Shown: positions 17,745-25,898 of the stretch, one piece after another
Layout of the letters: the number at the start of each line of letters is the position of its first letter
Position numbering within the stretch: the stretch's first letter is position 1
Source of the DNA: Ensifer adhaerens
Lineage (GTDB): Bacteria; Pseudomonadota; Alphaproteobacteria; Rhizobiales; Rhizobiaceae
Length of the DNA stretch: 64,000 bases
Assembly (NCBI RefSeq): GCF_002940685.1
Contig: NZ_PNFP01000010.1
Span: forward strand, 186,001-250,000
Direction of reading: 5' to 3'
Notes under the pieces: model-generated
Databases searched by the model: none
What the model saw: only the letters and a program-made list of their open reading frames with translations
Told to the model about the DNA's origin: nothing
Made by a program: the position numbers and the translations under genes

Positions 17745-18657
17745 GGATCTTCTCCCGCGACGTGCGCTGTCCGTGAGCATCGAGGATTGCCTGCGCCGCC
17801 GTGGCCTCACGCTTCAGCACCGGCCAATCCGGAATGGCGCTGTCCCATTCGATCAGCGTCGGGATGGCGCCGATCCTGCCGATGACGATCTCATAGAGTT
17901 TCCAGACGGCGTCGCCGACCGGGCCGTCATGGCTGTCGATCAGGAGCAGGTCACCCTCGTCGTCCTCCTGCTCGGCGTGCCCGGCAAGGTGGATTTCTCC
18001 GACATGTTCCAGCGGGAAGTCGGCGAGATAGGCAAGTGCCGAATAGCCCTGGTTGGTGGCGGAAACGAAGACATTGTTGATGTCGAGCAGCAGCCCGCAG
18101 CCGGTGCGTCTCGCCAATTCGCGAATGAACGCCGTCTCGCTCATCGTAGATTCGATGAAGGCGACATAGGTCGAGGGATTTTCGAGCAGCAGCCGGCGGC
18201 TGATCGTTTCCTGGACCTCGTCGATATGCGCGGCGACACGGGCAAGTGTGGCCTCGGTATAGGGCAGCGGCAAGAGGTCGTTGTAAAAGGTGGTCTCGTG
18301 GGTCGACCAGGCAAGATGCTCGGAGACGAGCGCCGGTTCGTAGCGCTCGACCAGATCCTTGAACCGGGCGAGATGCCCCTTGTCGAGCGGCTGCGGCCCG
18401 CCGATCGACATGCACACGCCATGCAGGGAGACCGGAAAATCCTCGCGGATCCGGGAGAGCGCGGCATGCGGCGGTCCGCCGGCGCCCATATAGTTTTCCG
18501 CGTGAACCTCGAAGAAACCGCCGGGTCTATCGTCGGCAAGGATAGCCGACAAATGCTGGTGCTTGAAGCTGGTGCCGGCAAGGCCGGCGATCTCATGTTT
18601 CGCGAAGCACTGGCTGACCAATGCAAGCCGGCTGCCGTTATCTGCTGAAGCGCTCAT
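17731..18657 (-). CDS. bufB: MNIO (DUF692) multinuclear non-heme iron oxidase, BufB-like
   Basis: A 308-residue TIM-barrel protein of the DUF692/MNIO family, enzymes that use two or three iron ions and O2 to modify cysteines of ribosomal peptides (MbnB, TglH, bufferin BufB). Expected metal-ligand motifs are present in order: [56 protein letters not shown] and DSHDGPV. It lies directly after a DUF2282 precursor gene and overlaps the DUF2063 partner gene. I infer that it converts precursor cysteines into thiooxazole-type heterocycles, as reported for Caulobacter bufferins. The ATG at 18657 begins MSASADNG; upstream codons are rejected. Confidence 0.92.
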   Translation of the reverse strand: MSASADNGSRLALVSQCFAKHEIAGLAGTSFKHQHLSAILADDRPGGFFEVHAENYMGAGGPPHAALSRIREDFPVSLHGVCMSIGGPQPLDKGHLARFKDLVERYEPALVSEHLAWSTHETTFYNDLLPLPYTEATLARVAAHIDEVQETISRRLLLENPSTYVAFIESTMSETAFIRELARRTGCGLLLDINNVFVSATNQGYSALAYLADFPLEHVGEIHLAGHAEQEDDEGDLLLIDSHDGPVGDAVWKLYEIVIGRIGAIPTLIEWDSAIPDWPVLKREATAAQAILDAHGQRTSREKIRVRA

Positions 18658-18688
18658 CGCCCAATCCCGTTTCCATTCGTGTGGTGTC

Positions 18689-18716
18689 GGTGGCGAACGA
18701 TCCTCCGCCCGCCACC
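18689..18716 (-). other. Stem-loop between bufA and bufB
   Basis: GGTGGCG (18689-18695) pairs with CGCCACC (18710-18716) in the 123-bp gap downstream of the precursor gene. No T-run follows. A hairpin here would let the short precursor transcript be more abundant than the enzyme genes, as is common in RiPP operons; this role is inferred. Confidence 0.45.
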
Positions 18717-18780
18717 GTTTCGCGAGATCTGGATGCGGAACGGGACGCGATTGCCCGCGCCCCATTCCGCCTGCGACGGA

Positions 18781-19107
18781 TCAGGACGGCATGTCGCGGG
18801 ACAGCGGCTCGGGCGAACCCATGCGACCATCGGGCAGCTTCATCGTGGTGCAGGTGCCGCCATCGACGAATTTCCAGGCATTGCCCTGGTAGTCGACCGT
18901 CGAGGTCGCCTGGCAGGTCGTGCCCGGTCCGGCTGCGCAATCGTTCTGGCCCTTCAGCGCAACGCCGAAGCATTTTTCCTTGCCCGCATCCATCGCGGTC
19001 TTGACCTGCGCTTCGGTGAGCGGGGCCGCTACGGCGAGCGACGACAGGGCGGCGGCCACTGCACTTGCCAGCATGGCGCTGCTGATGGTGGACTTCATGG
19101 ACATCAT
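18781..19107 (-). CDS. bufA: DUF2282 bufferin-type RiPP precursor
   Basis: A 108-residue precursor. Residues 4-28 form a Sec signal peptide (cleavage near [10 protein letters not shown]). The mature part has exactly four cysteines at 46, 57, 65 and 86, in the DUF2282 pattern [17 protein letters not shown], and GGTC preceded by a WK motif. Bufferins of this family are reported to be cysteine-modified by MNIO enzymes and to sequester copper in the periplasm. The first ATG (19107) has GGAG five bases upstream; a second ATG follows immediately. It heads the leftward bufABCD operon and has a SigF-like promoter. The C-terminal tail after residue 88 is proline/serine rich. Confidence 0.9.
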   Translation of the reverse strand: MMSMKSTISSAMLASAVAAALSSLAVAAPLTEAQVKTAMDAGKEKCFGVALKGQNDCAAGPGTTCQATSTVDYQGNAWKFVDGGTCTTMKLPDGRMGSPEPLSRDMPS

Positions 19108-19163
19108 TCTATCTCCGTGTTGAACTGTTCCCGTGCGGCCTGTCTGAGGCGCACATCGGGTCT

Positions 19164-19190
19164 TTCGCCGCGGAGGTGTCGGGCGTTACA
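19164..19190 (-). promoter_or_regulatory. SigF-type ECF promoter for bufABCD
   Basis: On the leftward strand TGTAAC (19190-19185) is followed after 17 bases by CGAA (19167-19164). The expected start is about 50 bases before the bufA ATG. The motif matches the GTAACC / CGAA elements described for Caulobacter SigF, from memory of that work. Confidence 0.6.
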
Positions 19191-19268
19191 TAACGTCGGC
19201 AACACGCTTTCGTGATGGGTTCGCGAGGTCTGTCCAAGCAGACAGCGGCCGCGAATTTGGGATAGCCG

Positions 19269-19294
19269 TGTAACAAAAGCCGGGAATCGGCGAA
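19269..19294 (+). promoter_or_regulatory. SigF-type ECF promoter for sigF-nrsF
   Basis: TGTAAC (19269-19274) is followed after 16 bases by CGAA (19291-19294), about 20 bases before the sigF GTG. It is the same signature as the divergent bufA promoter, so SigF probably activates its own operon. Confidence 0.6.
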
Positions 19295-19312
19295 TGGGGA
19301 GGAAGGGCCCGG

Positions 19313-19849
19313 GTGAGCGGCGCGGACGACGAACATCTTGCAAGGCTCCTTCGCGCTGCCGTGGCCGGTGACGAAAAGGCCTATGCCGACTTCCTGCGGG
19401 ACGCAGCACTGGTGATCCGTGGCTGGGCTCGCCGCTGGACTGTCAGCGGCGGTGTCGATGCGGAGGATGTCGTGCAGGAGGCGCTGCTCGCGGCGCACGT
19501 CAAGCGCCATACCTGGCGGGAGGACGCGCCTGTCATTCCCTGGCTGCATGCGATCGCCAGGCACAAATACGTCGATGCCGTGCGTCGTCAGGCCCGCCGC
19601 CCGACGGTGGGCATCGAGGAGTTCGAGGAAACACTTGCGAGCGCGGAAACCGAAAAGGTCCGCGACTGGGAGATCGGCCGGGCGCTGGACGGGCTCGCTC
19701 CGGGCCAGCGTTCCGTCGTCAATGCGATTTCGATCGAGGGATGCACGGTGGCTGAAACGGCGCAAAGACTGGACATGAACGAAACGGCGGTTCGCGTGGC
19801 GCTTCACCGTGGCCTGGCCGCAATCGCACGGCGATTTGGACGAAACTGA
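19313..19849 (+). CDS. sigF: ECF sigma factor SigF
   Basis: A 178-residue extracytoplasmic-function sigma factor with region 2 (VDAEDVVQEALLAAHVKRHTW, promoter -10 recognition) and region 4 (SIEGCTVAETAQRLDMNETAVRVALHRGL, helix-turn-helix for -35). The GTG at 19313 follows GGAGGAAGG. The stop is one base before the start of the DUF1109 anti-sigma gene, and the pair is divergent from bufABCD. In Caulobacter and Bradyrhizobium such SigF/EcfF-NrsF pairs respond to copper, chromate or peroxide stress and drive MNIO/DUF2282 genes. The conserved promoter motif on both sides supports the same regulon here. Confidence 0.9.
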   Translation: MSGADDEHLARLLRAAVAGDEKAYADFLRDAALVIRGWARRWTVSGGVDAEDVVQEALLAAHVKRHTWREDAPVIPWLHAIARHKYVDAVRRQARRPTVGIEEFEETLASAETEKVRDWEIGRALDGLAPGQRSVVNAISIEGCTVAETAQRLDMNETAVRVALHRGLAAIARRFGRN

Positions 19850-19850
19850 G

Positions 19851-20489
19851 ATGGACACGAACGACCTCATCAAGGCACTTGCCGCCGATACAAGGCGTCC
19901 CGGATTGTCGATGTCTGCTGCCTGGGCGGGGGCCGGCATCGGCGCGCTCGTTCTCGCCGGGTTCGTATTCTCGGTTCTTCTCGGGCCGCGGCCGGACATT
20001 GCCGCCGCCGCCGAAACGCTGCGCTTCCTGTTCAAGTTCGTGGTCGCCATTGCGCTGGCGGCGACCGCCTTTGCGGCCGTACGCGCCGCGGCCAGGCCCG
20101 AGGCGGACCTGCGCAGGCTGCTGCCCTATCTCGCCACTGCGCCGGTCATGGTGGCGGCAAGCGTCGTGCTCGAACTCTTCGTCGCGCCTTCCGATACATG
20201 GGCAACGAGGTTGATCGGCACGAACAGCCTCGTCTGCCTGACGTTCATACCGCTGATCGGGCTCGCGCCGCTGGCGCTGTTCCTGCTGGCGTTGCGCCAT
20301 GGCGCGCCGTCCCGTCCGGAACTCTCCGGCGCGTTTGCAGGGCTTGCTGCCGGCGGCATCGCTGCGACCTTCTATGCGGCGCACTGCCCGGACGATTCGC
20401 CGCTCTTCGTCGCGACCTGGTACACGATCGCGGTCCTCATCCTAACGGTGCTTGGGGCGTTGGGCGGCCGCTGGGCCATTCGCTGGTAG
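19851..20489 (+). CDS. nrsF: DUF1109 anti-sigma factor NrsF
   Basis: A 212-residue inner-membrane protein with six predicted helices (family DUF1109). A short cytosolic N-terminus (MDTNDLIKALAADTRRPG) probably binds SigF. Two conserved cysteines lie near the periplasmic side: C123 in LVCLTF and C180 in AAHCPDDSP; in the Caulobacter protein such cysteines are needed for metal-stress sensing. The ATG at 19851 is separated from the sigF stop by one base. It holds SigF inactive until stress. A terminator follows. Confidence 0.88.
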   Translation: MDTNDLIKALAADTRRPGLSMSAAWAGAGIGALVLAGFVFSVLLGPRPDIAAAAETLRFLFKFVVAIALAATAFAAVRAAARPEADLRRLLPYLATAPVMVAASVVLELFVAPSDTWATRLIGTNSLVCLTFIPLIGLAPLALFLLALRHGAPSRPELSGAFAGLAAGGIAATFYAAHCPDDSPLFVATWYTIAVLILTVLGALGGRWAIRW

Positions 20490-20522
20490 GCTGGCGATAG
20501 CGATTGCCGGCACTGAAAACAA

Positions 20523-20547
20523 AAAAGGCCGGCAATGCCGACCTTTT
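20523..20547 (+). terminator. Terminator of sigF-nrsF, with alternative pairing
   Basis: AAAAGG-C-CGGC (20523-20533) pairs with GCCG-A-CCTTTT (20537-20547) around AAT, one mismatch, giving a T-rich 3' arm. A competing perfect 9-bp pairing, ATTGCCGGC (20503-20511) with GCCGGCAAT (20528-20536), would disrupt it. The remaining DNA to 20732 holds no convincing gene. Confidence 0.65.
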
Positions 20548-20732
20548 CCCGCTCGCTGCGTCACACTGCCAGTACATCCGTGGTCAGCGTCTGCGCGCGA
20601 ACTACGCCCGGAGCCTTCGGTTGATCAGATCCGGCGGGCTCCACGGGCAATTCGTTGATGCCTATGTGTGGTGCCACGTCAGGGATTTCAAGCCCGCGTC
20701 AGAGATCGCCACCGGCGATACTGACCCTTGCG

Positions 20733-21527
20733 CTAGCAATGAATGCTGACGCCGTGTTCGCGCAGAAGGGCGACAATGTTCTCGTCGGGCAGCCGGTCGG
20801 TGACCAGTGCGTCGATATCGGCGAGCGAGGCCAGACGTACAAGGGCGCGCCGGCCGAACTTGCTGCTGTCGACGGCGAGGATCACCCGTTCGGCCTGACG
20901 CATCGCCGCCGAGACGGCGGCAACTTCGGCATGGTCGTCGTCGCCGATATCGCCGTCCTGGTCGATGCCGCTGACGGAGATGACGGCAACGTCGAACTTG
21001 AACTTGCGGATATAGTCGGCGGTCTCCTCGCGGAAGACGCCTGCATCCACCTGCCGCACGAAGCCGCCGGGGACGGCAACGGCAAAGCTGCTGCTTTCGC
21101 TGAGCGTCGTCGCCACGCGCAGGCTGTAGGTGACGACGCGCAGGTCGCGGCGCTTCAAGAGACCGCGCGCCACCGCCTCGCAGGTCGTGCCGGTGTCGAG
21201 AAATACGGCTGCGCCATCGGTCACGAGATCGGCCGTCAACTGTCCGATGCGCTCCTTCAGCGCTGCGTTGTCGATACGCCGCTGGCGATAGATGTTGGGA
21301 TCCACCGGGGTCGCAATCGTCGCGCCGCCATGCAGACGCCTTACCTTGCCCTCCTGTTCAAGCGCCATGATATCGCGCCGCGCTGTCTGCGTCGTGACGC
21401 CGAACAGGCCGGTAATCTCCTCGATCGAGATATAGTGGTTCTTTTCGAGATGGCGCAGAAGCTGCGCCTGCCGGCGCGCCTTCTTGTCTCCCGTTGCAGC
21501 ATCCCGATCGCCGTCCATTGCCCTCAT
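20733..21527 (-). CDS. DeoR family transcriptional regulator
   Basis: A 264-residue DeoR-type repressor. The N-terminal helix-turn-helix (YISIEEITGLFGVTTQTARRDIMALEQEG, about residues 32-62) is followed by the DeoRC sugar-phosphate-binding domain with the characteristic LDTGTTCEAVARGL and VAVISVSGID segments. The ATG at 21527 follows GGGGGAT. It is divergent from a large secreted phosphodiesterase-like autotransporter, and two matching inverted repeats occupy the gap. This suggests control by a phosphorylated sugar or nucleotide derivative, perhaps a product of that secreted enzyme; the effector is unknown. Confidence 0.9.
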   Translation of the reverse strand: MRAMDGDRDAATGDKKARRQAQLLRHLEKNHYISIEEITGLFGVTTQTARRDIMALEQEGKVRRLHGGATIATPVDPNIYRQRRIDNAALKERIGQLTADLVTDGAAVFLDTGTTCEAVARGLLKRRDLRVVTYSLRVATTLSESSSFAVAVPGGFVRQVDAGVFREETADYIRKFKFDVAVISVSGIDQDGDIGDDDHAEVAAVSAAMRQAERVILAVDSSKFGRRALVRLASLADIDALVTDRLPDENIVALLREHGVSIHC

Positions 21528-21625
21528 CTCATCCCCCAGGCACGCCTTGCTAACACAGGGCTTCGGCCAATCTCCAAGGAAATCGCCGTCGCACCGATCC
21601 GCCGCGCGAAATTTTATGATGTCCG

Positions 21626-21651
21626 ATCAAATGTTGTAAAACTGACATTTG
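21626..21651. promoter_or_regulatory. Inverted repeat, candidate DeoR operator 1
   Basis: TCAAATGT (21626-21633) and ACATTTGA (21644-21651) form a perfect 8-bp inverted repeat with a 10-bp spacer in the gap between the DeoR gene and the autotransporter gene. Its core AATGT-N10-ACATT recurs 30 bp to the right. Confidence 0.55.
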
Positions 21652-21658
21652 ACTCGCC

Positions 21659-21678
21659 TAATGTCCGTAATCGTACAT
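21659..21678. promoter_or_regulatory. Inverted repeat, candidate DeoR operator 2
   Basis: AATGT (21659-21663) and ACATT (21674-21678) with a 10-bp spacer repeat the core of the neighbouring dyad. The centres are 30 bp apart, close to three helical turns, so two regulator molecules could bind the same DNA face and cooperate. Confidence 0.5.
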
Positions 21679-21763
21679 TTCATCGAACTCTTCCGCTCAT
21701 CAACACCATCGCCGTGAAGGTCTTGTGACGGAGCGTGTTCGCATCGCGACATTGGAGCAGATA

Positions 21764-24700
21764 ATGAAACAACGTGGACACGACCTCCGCGGGGTGCGGA
21801 GCTTTGCGCGCCTCAAGCAACCGTTGCGGCTGGCGACGGCGATCCTTCTGTGCGGAACGAGCCTGACGCTCTCGGCGGCTGAGGCGCGCGCCGCCGACGA
21901 CAGCATGAAGATCCTGACGCTCAACACCTGGCTCGACCGCTTCAAGGCCAACCCGAGCGTCATGTCGGACTTCTTCATCAAGGGGAACTACGACATCCTG
22001 ACCTTCCAGGAGTTCCGCGCCAACAGCACCTACGCGCGCGATATTCCGGGCATTCTTCAAAATGCCGGTCTTGGGACCTATGGCACGCGTCAGGATGGTG
22101 ATACCGGCGTGTTCTCGCGCCTGCCCGGCACCTTCGGCGCCAGCACGCTCGGCGATATCGTGACCTATACGGTGGTCGACCCGACCGTCAGCAAGCCGCA
22201 GGTGGTCGTCGGAACCACCCACCTCAACTACTACGACCCGCCGACGACCCGCATCAGCGAGGCCAAGGGCATCAATCAATGGGCGAAGTCGGAGATGCGG
22301 CCGATCATCCTCACCGGTGACTTCAACGCCGGCGACGTTTCGGAGCGCGGCCTGCATTCGGTCAGCCAGCAGGAACTGCTGCTGAAAACCTACGTCAAGA
22401 ACCCGACCAACAGCTTCTACATGAGCCTGTTGCGCGATTATGCGAAGGACCAGCAGAAGCTGGACGCCTACATCGCCGAGTGGAAGGGCAAGAGTGCTTC
22501 GGCGATCAACGCCTCGACGGTGCCTTCGGGCCTCTTTGCCGACGAGATGTACCCGGTTGCCGGCAACCTGCCGCAGACGATGAACATCCTGAAGAAGCAG
22601 TTCCAGCTCCTGCAGCTTCCGAGCGAGCGCGAGCAGTTCTCGCCGCATGGCTTGAACGACGGCAGCGTCACCTGGCCGTCGCATGGCGAGGACGCCACCA
22701 ACACCTGGGCGAGCTGGCACCGGGTGAAGATCGACCATTTCCTGGCGTCGCGCCCCTTCGGCAAGTGGTGGACGCTCGCCGACGATCCGAAGGATCCCTA
22801 TTCCGGCGTGATCGCCGATGCCGGCTACGTGACCAATCCGGATGGATCGAAGACACCGCTTTCGGACCACGAGCCGGTTGCCCACACGGTGCGCTGGGTC
22901 GGTCCGGTGCTGCAGAACTATACCGATCCGGCGACGGCGGCTGCCAAGACCAGGGTCGTCTGGGGCGACGAGGCATCGACCTTCGCCGAGAAGGGCGGGG
23001 TGTTCAATCTCAGCCGCAACAACATGCGCAATGACGTCTATCTCGGCCAGATCGCCGACGAGAACGGTCTGCCGATCCTTTCCGGCCTCACGGACCAGGA
23101 GAAGAAGACGCTGCTCGACTGCAAGAGCACGGACGGCCGCTTCCAGCAGGCCATCCGCGACTATTGCATCGACGATCACTCCTTCATCGGCGAAACGCTG
23201 GTGACCGATGGCGGCACGGTGGTGGTCGAAGAGGACGCGGCGCTCGGCAGCGCTGCGGCAAAGCTCCGCCTCGACGGCGGCGCGCTCAGGATCGCCGGTC
23301 GTGACATGCACCAGATCAACCGCGACATCGTGCTTGAGGCGGGCGGTGGTGCGCTCGACGTGGCCGATGTCGGCAACATCGTCGCCGTCAACAAGGTGAT
23401 CAGCGGCAGCGGTGGGCTCACCAAGCTCGGCGCCGGCGCCCTGGTGCTCAACGGCCAGAACACCTATACCGGCGCGACCGTCGTCAAGTCCGGCCTGCTT
23501 TCGGTCCAGGGCTCGATTGCCTCGTCCTCGGGGCTGTCAATCGAAAAGGATGGCGCCATCGGCGGCATCGGTACCTTTGGCAGCATCACGATCGCCGACG
23601 GCGGCGTGGTTGCGCCCGGCAATTCGATCGGAACCCTCAACGTCGCCGGCGATATCAATCTTGCGGCTGGTTCGACCTATGAGGTCGAAGTCAACGACAA
23701 GGGCGAGAGCGACAAGATCGTCGCGTCAGGCAAGGCGACGCTCAACGGCGGTTCGGTCCTGGCGCTGGCCGCCAATGGCAGCTACGCGCCGCAGACCCGC
23801 TACACGATCCTGACGGCTGCCGGCGGCGTGACCGGCACCTTTGGCGACGTTACGTCGAGCCTCGTTTTCCTCGACCCGACACTTGGCTACGACCCCAACA
23901 GCGTGACGTTGACGCTCAGCCGCAATAACATCCGCTTCGCTGATGTCACGGCGACCGCCAACCAGCGGGCCGCGGCGATCGGAGCCGAAAACCTCGGCTT
24001 CTCCAATGCCGCCTATGCCGCGCTCACCAACCTCGATCGCGATCAGGCGCGCTTTGCCTTCGATCAGCTCTCCGGCGAAATCCACGCCTCGACCAAGGGC
24101 ATGCTGCTGCAGGATGGGCTGCTTTTGAACGCCGCGGCAACAAACCGCATCCGCGCTGCCTTCGGCGACGCCAGCACCAAGGCGGTGCCGGTGCTTGCCT
24201 ATGGCGAGGGCGGCATCGAAAGCGTTGCGGCCGATACCGACCGCTTCGCCTTCTGGAGCCAGGCCTTCGGCACTTGGGGCGATACCGACGGTAACGGCAA
24301 TGCAGCCGGGTTCCAGCGCAACACCGGCGGGTTCCTCATGGGCGGCGACGGTCTTGTCGGCGACGCCTGGCGTGTCGGTATCCTCGGCGGCTACAGCCGT
24401 TCGTCCTTCGATGTCGTCGACCGCCGCTCGTCCGGTGACAGCGACAACTACCACATCGGCGCCTATGCCGGGACCGGGCTCGGCGCGCTGTCTCTGACGG
24501 CGGGCGCCACCTATAGCTGGCACCGCATCGAGACGTCGCGGAGCGTCGCGTTCGGCGGGTTCGACGACAGCCTGACGGCGGCCTATGATGCCCGCACCGC
24601 CCAGATCTTCGGCGAGGCGAGCTATGCCACGAGCGCCAGTCGTTTCGACTTCGAAGGCTTCGCCAACCTTGCCTATCTCAACCTCGACACCGACGGCTTC

Positions 24701-25063
24701 CGTGAAAAAGGCGGGGCGGCGGCCCTCTCGGGTCGCTCGGGCAATACCGACACGACGTTCACGACGATCGGCGTGCGGACGTCGACCGACGTTTCCTTCG
24801 GAGAAACCGCGGCGGTGCTCAGCGGCACCGTCGGCTGGCGCCATGCCTTCGGCGATGTGGTTCCGACCTCGACGCTTGCCTTTGCCGGCGGTCAGGACTT
24901 CACGGTCGCAGGTGCCCCGATCGCAAGGGATGCAGCGCTTGTGGAAGCGGGCATCGACTTCAAGATCGCCCCGACCGCCACCTTCGGCGTCAACTATACC
25001 GGCCAGATCGCCTCCGGTGTTTCCGAGCACGGCGTCAATGCCAAGCTGAAGGTGAGCTTCTAA
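21764..25063 (+). CDS. Autotransporter with endonuclease/exonuclease/phosphatase passenger
   Basis: A 1099-residue type V secreted protein. Residues 1-44 are an extended signal peptide. Residues 48-375 are an EEP-fold metal-dependent phosphodiesterase/phosphatase domain with its catalytic set intact: N54 (LTLNTW), E83 (FQEF), H153 (TTHLNYY), D186 and N188 (TGDFNAG), D324 (KIDHF), D368 and H369 (SDHEP). A PATR repeat follows (GAGALVLNGQNTYTGATVV, near residue 580), then beta-helix stalk and a C-terminal barrel (about 820-1099) ending in F. The ATG at 21764 has GGAG six bases upstream. It probably cleaves extracellular DNA or phosphoesters at the cell surface. Divergent DeoR control is likely. 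Substrate unknown. Confidence 0.9.
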   Translation: MKQRGHDLRGVRSFARLKQPLRLATAILLCGTSLTLSAAEARAADDSMKILTLNTWLDRFKANPSVMSDFFIKGNYDILTFQEFRANSTYARDIPGILQNAGLGTYGTRQDGDTGVFSRLPGTFGASTLGDIVTYTVVDPTVSKPQVVVGTTHLNYYDPPTTRISEAKGINQWAKSEMRPIILTGDFNAGDVSERGLHSVSQQELLLKTYVKNPTNSFYMSLLRDYAKDQQKLDAYIAEWKGKSASAINASTVPSGLFADEMYPVAGNLPQTMNILKKQFQLLQLPSEREQFSPHGLNDGSVTWPSHGEDATNTWASWHRVKIDHFLASRPFGKWWTLADDPKDPYSGVIADAGYVTNPDGSKTPLSDHEPVAHTVRWVGPVLQNYTDPATAAAKTRVVWGDEASTFAEKGGVFNLSRNNMRNDVYLGQIADENGLPILSGLTDQEKKTLLDCKSTDGRFQQAIRDYCIDDHSFIGETLVTDGGTVVVEEDAALGSAAAKLRLDGGALRIAGRDMHQINRDIVLEAGGGALDVADVGNIVAVNKVISGSGGLTKLGAGALVLNGQNTYTGATVVKSGLLSVQGSIASSSGLSIEKDGAIGGIGTFGSITIADGGVVAPGNSIGTLNVAGDINLAAGSTYEVEVNDKGESDKIVASGKATLNGGSVLALAANGSYAPQTRYTILTAAGGVTGTFGDVTSSLVFLDPTLGYDPNSVTLTLSRNNIRFADVTATANQRAAAIGAENLGFSNAAYAALTNLDRDQARFAFDQLSGEIHASTKGMLLQDGLLLNAAATNRIRAAFGDASTKAVPVLAYGEGGIESVAADTDRFAFWSQAFGTWGDTDGNGNAAGFQRNTGGFLMGGDGLVGDAWRVGILGGYSRSSFDVVDRRSSGDSDNYHIGAYAGTGLGALSLTAGATYSWHRIETSRSVAFGGFDDSLTAAYDARTAQIFGEASYATSASRFDFEGFANLAYLNLDTDGFREKGGAAALSGRSGNTDTTFTTIGVRTSTDVSFGETAAVLSGTVGWRHAFGDVVPTSTLAFAGGQDFTVAGAPIARDAALVEAGIDFKIAPTATFGVNYTGQIASGVSEHGVNAKLKVSF

Positions 25064-25103
25064 AGCCAGGAGCATGGGCGGCAACGCCCTTGTTCGAAAG
25101 ATC

Positions 25104-25136
25104 GAACGCCGCGCATGGCTTCCATGCGCGGCGTTC
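25104..25136. terminator. Bidirectional terminator between convergent genes
   Basis: A perfect 15-bp stem (25104-25118 with 25122-25136) and CTT loop lie between the autotransporter stop and the convergent histidine phosphatase stop. TCTTGC follows on the + strand. Confidence 0.75.
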
Positions 25137-25166
25137 TCTTGCGGGCGGTTGCTGCCGCCCGGTCGA

Positions 25167-25826
25167 TCAGATCCAGACGGTCCGGCCCGCGCCGTCGCAG
25201 CCGAGCGCGCGCAGGATATTGAGGGGAACGTCGAGCATGGTTTCGCGGCCTGCGGTCAGAAGAAACGAGGCCGTCTGCGGTTCGCGATAGGCGAGGATCT
25301 CATCACGCGAGGCGTCGGTGTAGATGCCGCGCAGCGCCCTGAGGCAGCCGCTATGGGTAACGACCACATGGGTCCGGTTCCGGTCGAGCGTTTCGAGCCA
25401 GACTTCAAGGCGCGCTGAAAGCGCCGTCCGGCTTTCGCCTCCGGGTATCGAATAGTCGAAGGGGTCCGCGCTGTGCGCCACGTACTGAGCGGCATGGTCG
25501 CGTTCGATCTCGTCATGGGCAAGGCCCTCCCAGGCGCCATAGGCGCGCTCGGCGAGAAGGGGCGCCTCGGTAAAGCGATCGAACGGGACGGACCAGGTGT
25601 CGGCGAGGATCGATGCGGTCTGGCGGGCCCGGCCGAGCGGGCTCACCCAGAAGTCAAGCGTTTCGTCTTCGGCAATCCGGTCGGCAAGCCTCAGGCCGAC
25701 GGCGAGCGCCTGGCGCACGCCATTGGCGGTGAGCGGCGTGTCCCTGCGGCCCTGCAGGCGGCCGGCGACGTTCCATTGGGTTTCGCCATGGCGGATGAGG
25801 ATGAGGCTGGGAAGATTTTTTGTCAT
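25167..25826 (-). CDS. Histidine phosphatase family protein (phosphoglycerate-mutase-like)
   Basis: A 219-residue cytosolic enzyme of the histidine phosphatase superfamily. The phosphohistidine motif is LIRHGETQWNVAGRLQG (H13), with the second catalytic histidine in VVVTHSGCLR and an acid residue in LLAERAYGAWEGL. Members are cofactor-dependent phosphoglycerate mutases or broad phosphatases. It follows an ABC transporter operon of phosphoglycerate-transport context on the same strand, though a terminator lies between them (25864-25888). A role in processing an imported phosphate ester is an attractive but unproven inference. Confidence 0.85.
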   Translation of the reverse strand: MTKNLPSLILIRHGETQWNVAGRLQGRRDTPLTANGVRQALAVGLRLADRIAEDETLDFWVSPLGRARQTASILADTWSVPFDRFTEAPLLAERAYGAWEGLAHDEIERDHAAQYVAHSADPFDYSIPGGESRTALSARLEVWLETLDRNRTHVVVTHSGCLRALRGIYTDASRDEILAYREPQTASFLLTAGRETMLDVPLNILRALGCDGAGRTVWI

Positions 25827-25863
25827 GCGGAACTCGAAAGGCAGCTTGAAGGGGGAAAATTGA

Positions 25864-25888
25864 CGTCCGCCGGCAAAGCCGGCGGACG
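25864..25888 (-). terminator. Terminator of the ABC transporter operon
   Basis: An 11-bp perfect stem (25864-25874 with 25878-25888) with AAA loop; on the leftward strand a TCAATTTTCCC tract follows. It is 10 bp beyond the stop of the ATPase gene. Confidence 0.75.
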
Positions 25889-25898
25889 CGTTGTGTCC

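Noticed and set aside
20504-20749. An 81-codon + strand frame after nrsF
   Set aside because: Its start lies in the terminator, there is no ribosome site, and resemblance of the last part to a regulatory-domain remnant was too weak to support a pseudogene.
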